Origin: Blastocatellia bacterium
GTDB taxonomy: Bacteria; Acidobacteriota; Blastocatellia; UBA7656
DNA: 39,083 nt
Assembly: GCA_035275065.1 (NCBI GenBank)
Contig: DATENM010000145.1
Span: 113,851-152,933, forward strand
Reading direction: 5' to 3'
A model generated the notes under the pieces. The model searched no databases. It saw nothing but the letters and a program-made list of their open reading frames with translations, and had not been told where the DNA came from. This document shows, in pieces, positions 15,761-24,330 of this stretch. Position numbers and translations under genes: made by a program. Numbering within the stretch: position 1 is the stretch's first letter; each line of letters begins with the position of its first letter.

Positions 15761-17118
15761 AGCAGGCTGTAGGCGAGGCCGATGAGCCCCCCGGCTAGAA
15801 CTACCCACAGCACATCCACTTTGAATCGGTAGAGCGCGAGGAAGGCGACGACGCTCAGCGCGGCGGCGAACCAGTTGATGCCGCCGCGCCAGCCTGCCGG
15901 CCAGATCACCGCCACGCCGAAGACGACGGCCAGGTTTAAGATCACGCCGACGACCGCCGCCGTGACGCCGCTGAGCGCCGCGGTCAGCCGTTGGTTGCCG
16001 CGCAATCGTTCGATGTATGGCCCGCCGATAAAAATGTAAAAGAAGCACGGAAGAAAAGTTGTGTAGGTCGTCACCAGCGCCCCCAGCACGCCGCTCGCCG
16101 CTTGATTCATGCCCTGCGCGTTATTCCAACCGGCCATGAAGCCGATGAATTGCAAAACCATGATGAGCGGGCCGGGCGTCGTTTCTGCCAGCGCCAGCCC
16201 GTCAACCGCCTGCGCGTGGGTGAGCCAGCCGAATGAATTGACCGTCGTCTGCGTCACATAAGCCAGCACCGCATAGGCGCCGCCGAAGGTCACGAAGGCC
16301 GCCTGCGTGAAGAAGCGATACTCCTTCGCTTGCACGCTCTCCCAGCCGCGCCACCAGACGAGCGCCGCAAATGGCAGCAGCCATAGTATGACGCCAGCGG
16401 CGAGTATCTTCAGCGTGCGACTGCGTGAGGCGAGCGTGTGTGCGGCTTGCGGCGCGTCGTCTTCGATGACCGGCGGCGCCGTCTGCGCGTCGCTGGATGG
16501 CGAGTGATCACCGGCTCGGGCTTCTTTCATACCTCTTGCGGCAAAGAGCGAAGGCCACAGCCGCGCGCCGGTCAAGCCAATCAAGCCGGCGACGATGACA
16601 ATCAGCGGGAAGGGGACGCGCAGAAAGTAGATCGCCACGAATGCCGCCGCCGCAATGGCAACGTGCGCCCAGCCTTTCAAGGCGCGACTGCCAATCTTCA
16701 TTATGGCTTCGACGACGATGGCGACGACGACCGGCTTAAAGCCCGCAAGCAGCGCCGCGACCGCAGGGATATTCCCATAAGCCGCATACACGTAGGTCAG
16801 CCCCAACAGCACGAAGATCGAAGGGATGACGAAGAAAACGCCGGCGACCACACCGCCCGCCGTGCGGTGCATCAGCCAGCCGATGTAGATTGCCAATTGT
16901 TGCGCTTCGGGGCCGGGCAACAGCATGCAGAAATTCAGGGCGTGCAGGAAGCGCGCTTCCGAAATCCACCGCCGCCGGTCTACCAGGTCGCGGTGCATCA
17001 TGGCAATCTGCCCCGCCGGCCCGCCGAAGTTGATGAAGCCGAGCTTCAGCCAGTAGCGAAACGCTTCCCAGAAAGAGACCGTCGTTTGTGCCTGCGATTC
17101 TGCGTTCACGAAAGTCAC
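15757..17118 (-). CDS. chrA: Chromate transporter ChrA (two CHR domains)
   Basis: A 453-residue membrane protein of the long-chain CHR family, which exports chromate by proton-coupled antiport. Both halves show the CHR signature: N-half FGGPAGQIAMM with LLPGPEAQQLAIYIGW, C-half TFGGAYAVLAYV with TTPGPLIMVLQFIGF. The halves are joined by an acidic hydrophilic linker (about residues 205-240). The start is taken at GTG 17118 (VTFVNAE); GTG at 17109 is equally possible. The frame upstream to 17415 overlaps the neighbouring gene and has no family similarity. A family-A hairpin lies at once upstream. The stop overlaps the MFS start by 4 bp. Confidence 0.9.
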   Translation of the reverse strand: MTFVNAESQAQTTVSFWEAFRYWLKLGFINFGGPAGQIAMMHRDLVDRRRWISEARFLHALNFCMLLPGPEAQQLAIYIGWLMHRTAGGVVAGVFFVIPSIFVLLGLTYVYAAYGNIPAVAALLAGFKPVVVAIVVEAIMKIGSRALKGWAHVAIAAAAFVAIYFLRVPFPLIVIVAGLIGLTGARLWPSLFAARGMKEARAGDHSPSSDAQTAPPVIEDDAPQAAHTLASRSRTLKILAAGVILWLLPFAALVWWRGWESVQAKEYRFFTQAAFVTFGGAYAVLAYVTQTTVNSFGWLTHAQAVDGLALAETTPGPLIMVLQFIGFMAGWNNAQGMNQAASGVLGALVTTYTTFLPCFFYIFIGGPYIERLRGNQRLTAALSGVTAAVVGVILNLAVVFGVAVIWPAGWRGGINWFAAALSVVAFLALYRFKVDVLWVVLAGGLIGLAYSLL

Positions 17119-17123
17119 CCGCC

Positions 17124-17152
17124 TGTGGCGCAATCTAACAGATTGCGCCACA
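17124..17152. repeat. Family A hairpin between the DUF5916 gene and chrA
   Basis: TGTGGCGCAATCT - AAC - AGATTGCGCCACA, a 13-bp perfect stem. It lies within 6 nt of the proposed chrA GTG start, so it could also mask the ribosome site of chrA. Same family as 4742, 24256 and 36677. Confidence 0.85.
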
Positions 17153-17176
17153 TCGCGCCCCGCCCCGGCTGTCTGG

Positions 17177-19396
17177 CTAGAAGCGAAACGTGTATTGCAT
17201 CTTGCCGGCGAGCCGGGTCTCGGCGGTTTTGAAGTCGAAGCCGCCACGCTCGTCCTGCGTCCAGCCCTGATTGAAAACCAGAAAGACTTCATTGCCCGGC
17301 TTGATGATCCAGCGGACGCGGCTCTGCCAGCCGAGATTGCGCGACTCGTTGTCGAACTGCACGAGGTTGAAGAAAGACAAGTATGGCGACACCGAATAAT
17401 CGGCCCGCGCCACATAAACGCGCGCCACGAAGTTGCCTTGCCGCAAGCGCGCGAAGGTCTGCTCTGCCGCGACGCTCACTTGAAAGCGCGGCGCGAGCTT
17501 GTATTGGAACGCCGTCGTCAATTGATCGGCGTGGCCCGACCAGTACGAGCCGAAATACCAGGTCAGGTCAACTTTCCAGGCGCGCTTGCTGGCGGTGTTG
17601 ACTTCGACGCGCCAGCGCGTGAAGCGGTAATCGCCCGGTGGCAAGACGACGTGGTTGGCGATCTCGAACGGCTCGAACAGACGCTCGAACTGCGGCGCGT
17701 AGTTGAACTCGATATGCTCGCCGCTGTTCAGCTCATAATTGATCGGCGCGGTGAAGAGCCGCCAGCTCTCGACGCGACCTTTGTCCAGCCGCCGAAACTG
17801 CGTGAAGAAGAACTCATGAAACATCTGCCGCACGTTGAAGAAGTCTTTTGGGCGCGGATCGAACTCGGCACTGATCGCCAGCTTTTCGACGTTAGTGCGC
17901 GGCACGAAGCCGAGCGCCGGGCCAAAGTTCGCCGGCAGGTGCTTAAAGTCTATGCTTGCCGCAAACAGGTCATTCGGATAGCTGGCCGTGAAGCCATAGG
18001 CCATGTCCTGACCGTGAACGCCCTGGTTAGCGGTCTTCAAAATGTAAGCGTCAATACCAAAATTCTGCTCGCGCCCGAGGAGCTTGGAGGTGAACAGGCG
18101 AATGTCTGTGCCGAAGGTGCGCGACCCTGCGCCCGACGCCGGATCGCCTTCCGTGTAGATCGCGCCGACGTAGGACTGTTTGAGCAGGTCGCGCTTGATG
18201 CGCCCGACGAAAAAGGTTCTGGCGTCTATGTCGTCAATCTCTCTGGTGCGGACGGCGAGTGCGCCGATGCTGTACGGGCCGGCCCTGCCGGTCAGCTTGG
18301 TGCCGGCGAGGATAGGCACTTCGCGGCCTTCGAGCAGACCGATGCGCCGGCTGAAGAAGGGCAGCACGTCGTTGCTCTGGGTGGTGTTGGAGAAATTGAA
18401 GACGCCGGCGTTTTCCAGGAAGAAGGCGCGTTTTTCAGGAAAAAACAGCGGAAATCGCGTCAGGTTGATCTGCCGGCTGTCCACTTCGGTTTCGGCAAAA
18501 TCGGTGTTGATCGTGGTCGTCCATTTCAAGCTCGGCGTCAGGTTGTAAAAGATATCGGCGCCCGCTTTGGCGCTAAAACTATCGCCGCCGTCACCGCCGC
18601 GCCGTGCTTTGCTTGACACGTAAGGGCGAACGTCGAGGCCGCGGCCTTGATCGATCTCTTGAAAGCCACTGATCGAGCCGGCCTCCGAGACTTGAAAGAA
18701 TTTCACGTCGAAGCGCGCCGCCGACCAGCGATCCTGTTCGAGCTTGCGCTTGATGGTGCGCTGGATGTTGAAGCCCCACTCGGCCACGCCGGCGTGGAAG
18801 CCGAGGCTCTTGAAGGGAATCGCGAACTCTGCCGTCCAACCTTCGTCTGAGCGACGCACGCGGACTTCCCAGATGGCGTCCCATTCGCGGTTGAGCTGGC
18901 CGTTTTCGATGACCAGCCCGTCAACCAGCGCGCCGAGCGGGTTGGTGGCAAAGTAATAGGCGTTGCGCCGGTCGCGGAAGGTGTCGATCAGAATCTCTAC
19001 GGAATCGTCCGCCGAAATGTCGGCGTCGCGCGCCATCTGCGTGGCGATGACCTGTCGCGGCTGCGAATCCAGGCAGGTGACGCCGATGTAAAGATAATTA
19101 CTATCAAAGAGCAGGCGGACGGCGGTGGCTTCGGTCGCCGGCTCGCCCTGATGCGGCTCGCGCTGAATCAGGGCGCCGATGGGCGTTGCCGTGGCCCAGT
19201 CCGCTTCGTTCAGCACGCCATCAACCGTGATGCGATGCTGAAGGGGATGAACGATGGCTTGCTTCGCGTCATCACCGCGCGGCGATGCGAACGCCTGTAC
19301 CTGTCCGGCCATTGTCAAGGCCAGCGCCAGAAGCAACAGCCATCCGGCGCTGGTTCGCTTGCGGGGTTCGCCGCGCGGTTTCTGCAAAGACGCCAT
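17177..19396 (-). CDS. Secreted CBM9-like / DUF5916 outer-membrane beta-barrel protein
   Basis: A 739-residue exported protein. The signal peptide is a basic N-terminus followed by LLLLALALTMAGQVQAFA. Residues ~45-235 form the carbohydrate-binding family 9-like sandwich (ITVDGVLNEADWATA, DDSVEILIDTF, YYFATNPLGALVDG). The rest is DUF5916: PEKRAFFLENAGVFNF, FFSRRIG, then many alternating amphipathic strands ending in Phe (MQYTFRF), the C-terminal mark of an outer-membrane barrel. Proteins of this type are common in Acidobacteriota and Bacteroidota; their function is not established. The start is 23 bp after the DUF1259 gene, suggesting an operon. Confidence 0.88.
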   Translation of the reverse strand: MASLQKPRGEPRKRTSAGWLLLLALALTMAGQVQAFASPRGDDAKQAIVHPLQHRITVDGVLNEADWATATPIGALIQREPHQGEPATEATAVRLLFDSNYLYIGVTCLDSQPRQVIATQMARDADISADDSVEILIDTFRDRRNAYYFATNPLGALVDGLVIENGQLNREWDAIWEVRVRRSDEGWTAEFAIPFKSLGFHAGVAEWGFNIQRTIKRKLEQDRWSAARFDVKFFQVSEAGSISGFQEIDQGRGLDVRPYVSSKARRGGDGGDSFSAKAGADIFYNLTPSLKWTTTINTDFAETEVDSRQINLTRFPLFFPEKRAFFLENAGVFNFSNTTQSNDVLPFFSRRIGLLEGREVPILAGTKLTGRAGPYSIGALAVRTREIDDIDARTFFVGRIKRDLLKQSYVGAIYTEGDPASGAGSRTFGTDIRLFTSKLLGREQNFGIDAYILKTANQGVHGQDMAYGFTASYPNDLFAASIDFKHLPANFGPALGFVPRTNVEKLAISAEFDPRPKDFFNVRQMFHEFFFTQFRRLDKGRVESWRLFTAPINYELNSGEHIEFNYAPQFERLFEPFEIANHVVLPPGDYRFTRWRVEVNTASKRAWKVDLTWYFGSYWSGHADQLTTAFQYKLAPRFQVSVAAEQTFARLRQGNFVARVYVARADYSVSPYLSFFNLVQFDNESRNLGWQSRVRWIIKPGNEVFLVFNQGWTQDERGGFDFKTAETRLAGKMQYTFRF

Positions 19397-19419
19397 ACAG
19401 CTTGTGCCGGGCGGCGCGC

Positions 19420-20358
19420 TTAAAGGGCGCTGTTGGTCTTGGCGAGCGCGGCGCGCAGAGCGCGGGCCAGTTTGACCGCGTCGTCGTTTGCCCAGAAGTG
19501 CATGAAGAAGAGGCGCGGCGTTTCGTCGAGCATGTGCGAATGCAGCGCCGTGATCTGAATGCCGCCTCTCTTCAACTCGCGAATCACCGCGTTGACTTCG
19601 CTTGCGGTCATCACGAAATCGCCGGTGATCGCCGCGCCCCTGTCGGTCGGCTGAAAGTTAATGGCGGTGGCGGTGCCCATGAAAGCGGGAACTTCCATGC
19701 CATCGGCCATGGTGATGCGTTCTTTGCGCGGCACGCCGATCTGCAAGACGCCGCCGCGCTCGCGCCCCTGCACGCCAATGGCTTCCTGAACGCTTTTCCA
19801 GTCATGCGTTGCAGCCGCCGGGGCAGCCGCCGGGGCCGGCCCCATCGGCGTGCCGCTCAGCGACAGCGCGTCCTTGAGCGCCTGCGCCAGCTTCGCCTCG
19901 TCGCCGTGACCCATGAAGTGCATGTACATCACGCGCGGCTGTTCATCGATGACGTGGTTATGAATCGCCGAGACCTCGATGCCGTTCTCTTCGAGCTTTG
20001 CCAGCACCGGGTTCAGCTCGCTTTCGAGCAGCACGAGGTCGCCCATCACCGTCGTATGATCGCCCATGCGCTTGAAGGCCATCCACGAGCCGAGCGCCAG
20101 CCCCGGCTTGATGTCTACGCCGCCGGCGCGAACCTTCAAATCGGTGCGCGGCAGGCCGATCTTATAAACATTGTCTTTCATCTCGCCCGGCCTGCCGATG
20201 ATGGCTTCGATGCTCTTATTGTCGAGCATCGCCGTCTGGCCAGAATGATTCGTCTGTTGCGCGGCTCGCAGATTTGCAACCGAAGCCGCTTGTGAGAGAG
20301 CAAGCAATATCACTGAAAGCGCAAAGCTGGTTTTGAAAGCTCTTGATTGCTTTAGCAT
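19420..20358 (-). CDS. Exported protein with two DUF1259 (LppY/LpqO) domains
   Basis: A 312-residue protein with a signal peptide (KTSFALSVILLALSQAASVA). Two tandem DUF1259 copies are clear from paired motifs: domain 1 (about 45-155) has IHNHVIDEQPRVMYMHFMG, domain 2 (about 170-305) has LHSHMLDETPRLFFMHFWA. They are joined by a Pro/Ala linker (PAPAAAPAAA). The conserved His/Asp residues hint at metal or ligand binding, but the family has no established function. The start at 20358 (AGGAG about 10 nt upstream) gives a signal peptide; the longer frame to 20658 does not. It lies in a minus-strand run with the DUF5916, chrA and MFS genes. Confidence 0.88.
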   Translation of the reverse strand: MLKQSRAFKTSFALSVILLALSQAASVANLRAAQQTNHSGQTAMLDNKSIEAIIGRPGEMKDNVYKIGLPRTDLKVRAGGVDIKPGLALGSWMAFKRMGDHTTVMGDLVLLESELNPVLAKLEENGIEVSAIHNHVIDEQPRVMYMHFMGHGDEAKLAQALKDALSLSGTPMGPAPAAAPAAATHDWKSVQEAIGVQGRERGGVLQIGVPRKERITMADGMEVPAFMGTATAINFQPTDRGAAITGDFVMTASEVNAVIRELKRGGIQITALHSHMLDETPRLFFMHFWANDDAVKLARALRAALAKTNSAL

Positions 20359-20465
20359 GACCTGTTGGCTCCTTGCTGGCTCAATGTCGGGGAGAGACGC
20401 GCTAGCCGCGTGTTGAAAACATGCCTTCAGATGGGCCACTGATTCGCTCGACCGAATTGCGGCGA

Positions 20466-20792
20466 TTAAGTTCGTTTCGGCCTGAGACTGCCGACGGTAA
20501 AGCTGAATGGCTCGCGGGCTGCTGACGCGACGGCAGGCGGATTGATCGGGTTGGCCGGCGTAGTCGGCGCAATCGTCGTGGTCGGCGCGGTTGTCGCGGC
20601 TGGCGCGGTCGTCGCCCGACCGCTTGCGCCGCCGAGCAACTCGCGGATGCGCGCCCATCGCGCTTTCTCTTCGGCGATCAACCGTGTCAGCTCGGTCCGC
20701 GCCGCCGGGTCTGCAAGCGATGCCGCCGCAGCCGCGACCTTGTCGAGAAATGGCATCAGGTAGCCGAAATCTTTATCGAACTCGCCCGCCAT
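20466..20792 (-). CDS. Small unrecognised protein with Thr/Pro/Ala-rich tail
   Basis: A 108-residue protein. The ATG at 20792 is fixed by a near-perfect AAGGAGGTG ribosome site. The N-terminal ~55 residues are helical and charged (FDKDFGYLMPFLDKVAAAAA, AEEKARWARIRELLGG); the rest is a low-complexity Thr/Ala/Pro segment. There is no signal peptide or domain I recognise. The very strong ribosome site and its position 108 bp before the DUF1259 gene make it a real gene, perhaps the first of the minus-strand run. It is divergent from the amidohydrolase cluster. Confidence 0.7.
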   Translation of the reverse strand: MAGEFDKDFGYLMPFLDKVAAAAASLADPAARTELTRLIAEEKARWARIRELLGGASGRATTAPAATTAPTTTIAPTTPANPINPPAVASAAREPFSFTVGSLRPKRT

Positions 20793-20982
20793 CGCACACC
20801 TCCTTTTTTCGAGAGCCTCTATTATTGATGATCTCGACCGCCGGCGCAACTTGCGGAGCCCGCCGCTTTGCTATAGATTATGCGCAAAACAGTGGACGCT
20901 CCGCGCGAGTGTTAGCCGTCGCAGCGGTCATTTCAACCGGCTTTCTTTTGAATCTCTACCTGTATTCTGGAGGCATATGAGG

Positions 20983-22758
20983 ATGGTTAATTCTCAGCCG
21001 TCGCATCGCTCGCTAAATCGGCCACGCGTCTCGTCGAGGCCCGCGACGCTGCTTGTGGCGCTGGCCCTGGCCGCCAGCATGTTGTTCAGCGCCGCTCGGC
21101 CACACACGGCGCGCGGTTTTGCGCCCGACGCTTATGCGATCAAAGACGCGCAGATCATTACCGGCACCGGCAAGACGATTGCCAAAGGCACGGTCGTCTT
21201 TCGCAATGGCCTGATTACCGAAGTCGGCGAGAACGCCAAGATACCCGGCGACGCTCGCGTCATCGAAGGCGCGGGGCTGACGGTCTACCCGGGATTGATT
21301 GACGCGATGTCGAGCCTCGGATTGCAGACCCAGCAGCCGCAGCAGGCCGCTGGCCGCGGCCAGGGGCAGGGGCGGCAGCAGGCCGCCGTCGCCGCGCTGG
21401 CTGCCGGCGCGCAACCGAACCCGGATGCGGCGCACGGCGACCCTTCGCTTACCGCCGCGGATCAGGTCAAGCCCGATGCGCCGGGCATCGAAGACGCGCG
21501 CAACGCCGGTTTTACTGCCGCGCTCAGCAGCCCGCGCCAGGGCATCTTTCCCGGCCAAAGCGCGGTCATCAGCCTGGCCGCCGACGAAGCCTCGCAGATG
21601 GTCGTGCGCGCGCCGGTCGCGCTGACCGTGCAGTTCACGCCCGCCGGCGGATTCTTCTCGCAGTATCCGAACTCGTTGATGGGCACGGTCGCCTTTGTGC
21701 GGCAGACGTTTTATGACGCCATGCATTACCGCGACGAGATGGATCGCTATAACCGCGTCAAGCGCGGCGTCGAGCGCCCATCGTATGACAAGAAGCTCGC
21801 CGCTTTGCAGACGGCGCTGCGCGGCGAGCTGCCCGTCATGTTCGTCGCCAACTCGGAAGGCGACATTCGCCGCTCGCTGATGGTCGCCAGGGAGTTCAAC
21901 CTGAAGCCGATCATTGCCGGCGCGCTCTATGGCTATCGCGTCATTGATATGCTCAAGGCGGCGAACGTGCCGGTGATCCTCTCCGTTGATTACCCGCGCC
22001 GCCCGGTTGACCTGCCCGAAGACGAAGACGAATCGCTGCGCATCCTGCGCAACCGCGCCGAAACGCCGAAGGGCGCGGCGCGGCTGGCCGCGGCGGGCAT
22101 CAAGTTCGCTTTCGCTTCCGGCACTCAGCGGCCCGCCGACTTTATCGCCAACGTGCAGCGCGCCATCGAGAGCGGCTTATCGAAAGACGAAGCCTTGCGC
22201 GCGCTGACGATCAACGCGGCGGAGATACTTGGCACCAGCGAACAGCTCGGCAGCGTCGAGGTCGGCAAGATCGCCAATCTGGTCGTTACCAGCGGCGACC
22301 TGCTGGCCAGAGACGCCAAGCTGCGCTATGTCTTCATTGACGGTAAAGAAATTGAGTTGAAGAAGCCCGAAGCGCCGGCGGGGCGACCGGGCGGCGGACG
22401 ACCCGGCGGCGCACCGGGTGGCGCGCCCGGCGGTGTAGCGGGCGGCGTGGCGGCGGTTGATCCCGCAGGCGAGTGGTCGCTCCAGGTGGCCACGCCGCAG
22501 GGCGATACGCAAGTGCGCTTGAGCCTGCGCCGCGACGGCGGCCAGCTTCTCGGCACGCTCAACGCGCCACAGGGGACTTACGAAATTCGCGACGCCAAGC
22601 TGACCGGCAACGAGCTGCGCTTCAGCGCCAGCATCCAGATACAAAGCGACACGGTCAATGCGCTCTTCGTGGGGACCATCGAAGGCAACAGTATGCGCGG
22701 CACGGTGACGATTCCTTCGATTGGCACCTTCGACTTCAGCGGCACGAGGCCGAGGTAA
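20983..22758 (+). CDS. Exported amidohydrolase-fold protein lacking the HxH metal motif
   Basis: About 591 residues. Two nearby ATGs (20977, 20983) follow CTGGAGG; 20983 has the better spacing. A hydrophobic signal region (ATLLVALALAASMLFSAARP) precedes the small composite sandwich (IKDAQIITGTGKTIAKGTVV) and amidohydrolase barrel. At residues ~104-112, where family members have GLIDAHxH, this has PGLIDAMSSLG, so the His pair is missing; the central part has ANSEGD in place of a metal His. The end of the barrel is normal (INAAEILGTSEQLGSVEVGKIANLVV). A Gly/Pro/Arg-rich linker and a ~105-residue beta domain (EWSLQVATPQGDTQVRLSL) are added at the C-terminus. First of three tandem genes; probably a non-catalytic or altered paralogue. 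Confidence 0.87.
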   Translation: MVNSQPSHRSLNRPRVSSRPATLLVALALAASMLFSAARPHTARGFAPDAYAIKDAQIITGTGKTIAKGTVVFRNGLITEVGENAKIPGDARVIEGAGLTVYPGLIDAMSSLGLQTQQPQQAAGRGQGQGRQQAAVAALAAGAQPNPDAAHGDPSLTAADQVKPDAPGIEDARNAGFTAALSSPRQGIFPGQSAVISLAADEASQMVVRAPVALTVQFTPAGGFFSQYPNSLMGTVAFVRQTFYDAMHYRDEMDRYNRVKRGVERPSYDKKLAALQTALRGELPVMFVANSEGDIRRSLMVAREFNLKPIIAGALYGYRVIDMLKAANVPVILSVDYPRRPVDLPEDEDESLRILRNRAETPKGAARLAAAGIKFAFASGTQRPADFIANVQRAIESGLSKDEALRALTINAAEILGTSEQLGSVEVGKIANLVVTSGDLLARDAKLRYVFIDGKEIELKKPEAPAGRPGGGRPGGAPGGAPGGVAGGVAAVDPAGEWSLQVATPQGDTQVRLSLRRDGGQLLGTLNAPQGTYEIRDAKLTGNELRFSASIQIQSDTVNALFVGTIEGNSMRGTVTIPSIGTFDFSGTRPR

Positions 22759-22772
22759 TTGAGGAGGACAAT

Positions 22773-24245
22773 ATGAAACGATTCAACGCGATGATGGCAA
22801 TGACATTGACGCTGGCCATGAGCCTGAGCGCATTCGCGCAGACCGGCGGGCGCAAGGCGAATGCGGCTCTGGGAGCCAGTTCCGCGGCGGCTCAGGGGGC
22901 TCCGCGCGAGACCTTGATCCGCAACGCAACGATCCTGACGGCGTCGCACGGCACCATCAAGAATGGCTCGATCCTGATCCGCGACGGTAAGATCGCCGCC
23001 GTCGGCGAGAACGTCAAAGCCAGCGACGCGAACGCCAGAGTGATTGATGCCACAGGTAAGTTCGTCACCCCCGGCATCATCGATTGCCATTCGCACACCG
23101 CCGGCGAAGGCAACATCAACGAAGGCACGCTGTCGGTCACGGCGATGGTGCGGATTCAAGACATCATTGACCCGAACCACCCGAACATCTACCGCCAGTT
23201 GGCGGGCGGCGTGACGACGGTCAATGTCCTGCACGGCTCGGCCAATGCCATCGGCGGCCAGAATGCGGTCATCAAGCTCAAGCTCGGCAAGCCGGCCGAC
23301 GCCTGGTTTATTAAAGACGCGCCGCCGGGGATCAAGTTCGCGCTCGGCGAAAATCCCAAGCGCTCGAATAACCAGGGCATCACGCCGGGCATACCGCGCC
23401 GCTATCCGGCGACCCGCATGGGCGTCGAAGAGACGATCCGCGACGCCTTCGTGCGCGCCAAGGATTATCGCCGCGAGTGGCAGGAGTACGAGGCCCGCAA
23501 GAGCAAGGACAAGAACGCCATCGCGCCGCGCCGCGACCTGGCGCTCGACGCACTGGTCGAGATTTTGGAAGGCAAACGCTTCATCCACTCGCACTGCTAC
23601 CGCAATGACGAGATCGTTATGCTCTTGAACCTCGGCGACGAGCTGGGCTTCCACGTGCAGACCTTGCAGCACGTTTTGGAAGGCTACAAGGTGGCCAACG
23701 AAATCGCCGCGCACAAGACGCATGGCTCGACCTTCGCAGACTTCTGGGGCTACAAGATGGAAGCGTATGATGCCATCCCTTACAACGCGGCGCTGATGAG
23801 CGCGCGCGGCGTCAACGTTTCGGTCAACTCTGATTCGGACGAGCGCGCCCGGCGGCTCTACCTCGAAGCCGCCAAGGGCATGAAGTACGGCGGCATGAGT
23901 GAAGAAGCGGCGCTGCGCATGGTGACGCTCAACCCGGCGATCCAGCTCGGCATAGACAAGCGCACAGGCTCGATTGATGTGGGCAAGGATGCTGACCTGG
24001 TGATCTTCAGCCAGCATCCGTTTTCGGTCTACACCATGCCGGAGACGACCTTCATCGAGGGCGAGATTTACTTCGACCGCCAGAAAGATATGCAGCAGCG
24101 CGAGGCGATGAAGCGCGAGAAGGAAGAGTTGATCAAGGCTGAACGCCTGCAACGGCAGCGCGGGCCGCGCCAGCAGCGCAACGACGAGAAGCCCGACGCC
24201 ATGCAGCCGACCATTACTGAGCCGGATAACGACCCGGAGAATTAG
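22773..24245 (+). CDS. Exported metal-dependent amidohydrolase (canonical HxH)
   Basis: A 490-residue enzyme, 14 bp after the previous gene with GAGGAGGA as ribosome site. The signal peptide is MKRFNAMMAMTLTLAMSLSAFA. Metal ligands are visible: His106/His108 in GIIDCHSH, then IHSHC, LQHVLEGYK and the catalytic-Asp region NSDSDE. The last part, GSIDVGKDADLVIF, is the usual re-entry into the composite beta-sandwich. The family includes imidazolonepropionase and prolidase-type hydrolases; the substrate here is unknown, a cyclic amide or peptide being plausible. The C-terminus is a charged Gln/Arg/Lys tail (~40 residues). It is flanked on both sides by paralogues lacking the His pair. Confidence 0.92.
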   Translation: MKRFNAMMAMTLTLAMSLSAFAQTGGRKANAALGASSAAAQGAPRETLIRNATILTASHGTIKNGSILIRDGKIAAVGENVKASDANARVIDATGKFVTPGIIDCHSHTAGEGNINEGTLSVTAMVRIQDIIDPNHPNIYRQLAGGVTTVNVLHGSANAIGGQNAVIKLKLGKPADAWFIKDAPPGIKFALGENPKRSNNQGITPGIPRRYPATRMGVEETIRDAFVRAKDYRREWQEYEARKSKDKNAIAPRRDLALDALVEILEGKRFIHSHCYRNDEIVMLLNLGDELGFHVQTLQHVLEGYKVANEIAAHKTHGSTFADFWGYKMEAYDAIPYNAALMSARGVNVSVNSDSDERARRLYLEAAKGMKYGGMSEEAALRMVTLNPAIQLGIDKRTGSIDVGKDADLVIFSQHPFSVYTMPETTFIEGEIYFDRQKDMQQREAMKREKEELIKAERLQRQRGPRQQRNDEKPDAMQPTITEPDNDPEN

Positions 24246-24255
24246 AATGACTTGA

Positions 24256-24315
24256 TGTGGCGCAAGGCGGTTAGCTTGCGCACGGACTCGCGCAAGCTAA
24301 CCGCCTTGCGCCACA
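24256..24315. repeat. Family A hairpin, extended form with 26-bp perfect stem
   Basis: Arms at 24256-24281 and 24290-24315 are perfectly complementary around an 8-nt loop (ACGGACTC). The core TGTGGCGCAA...TTGCGCCACA matches the copies at 4742, 17124 and 36677. It fills most of the 85-bp gap between the second and third amidohydrolase genes, where it could modulate read-through or mRNA stability. Confidence 0.9.
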
Positions 24316-24330
24316 ATTTGGAGACCGAGG

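Noticed and set aside
15761..16048. N-terminal extension of the MFS transporter
   Set aside because: The extension is a shadow of chrA. The ATGA overlap at 15757-15760 marks the natural start.
17195..18616. 473-residue plus-strand open frame opposite the DUF5916 gene
   Set aside because: No ribosome site or domain; composition typical of the complement of a GC-rich coding region.
22578..24152. 524-residue open frame on the minus strand, opposite the canonical amidohydrolase
   Set aside because: It is antisense to a gene with clear signal peptide and metal motifs. The translation is Arg/Asp/Val-rich with no recognisable domain, as expected of a GC-rich shadow frame.
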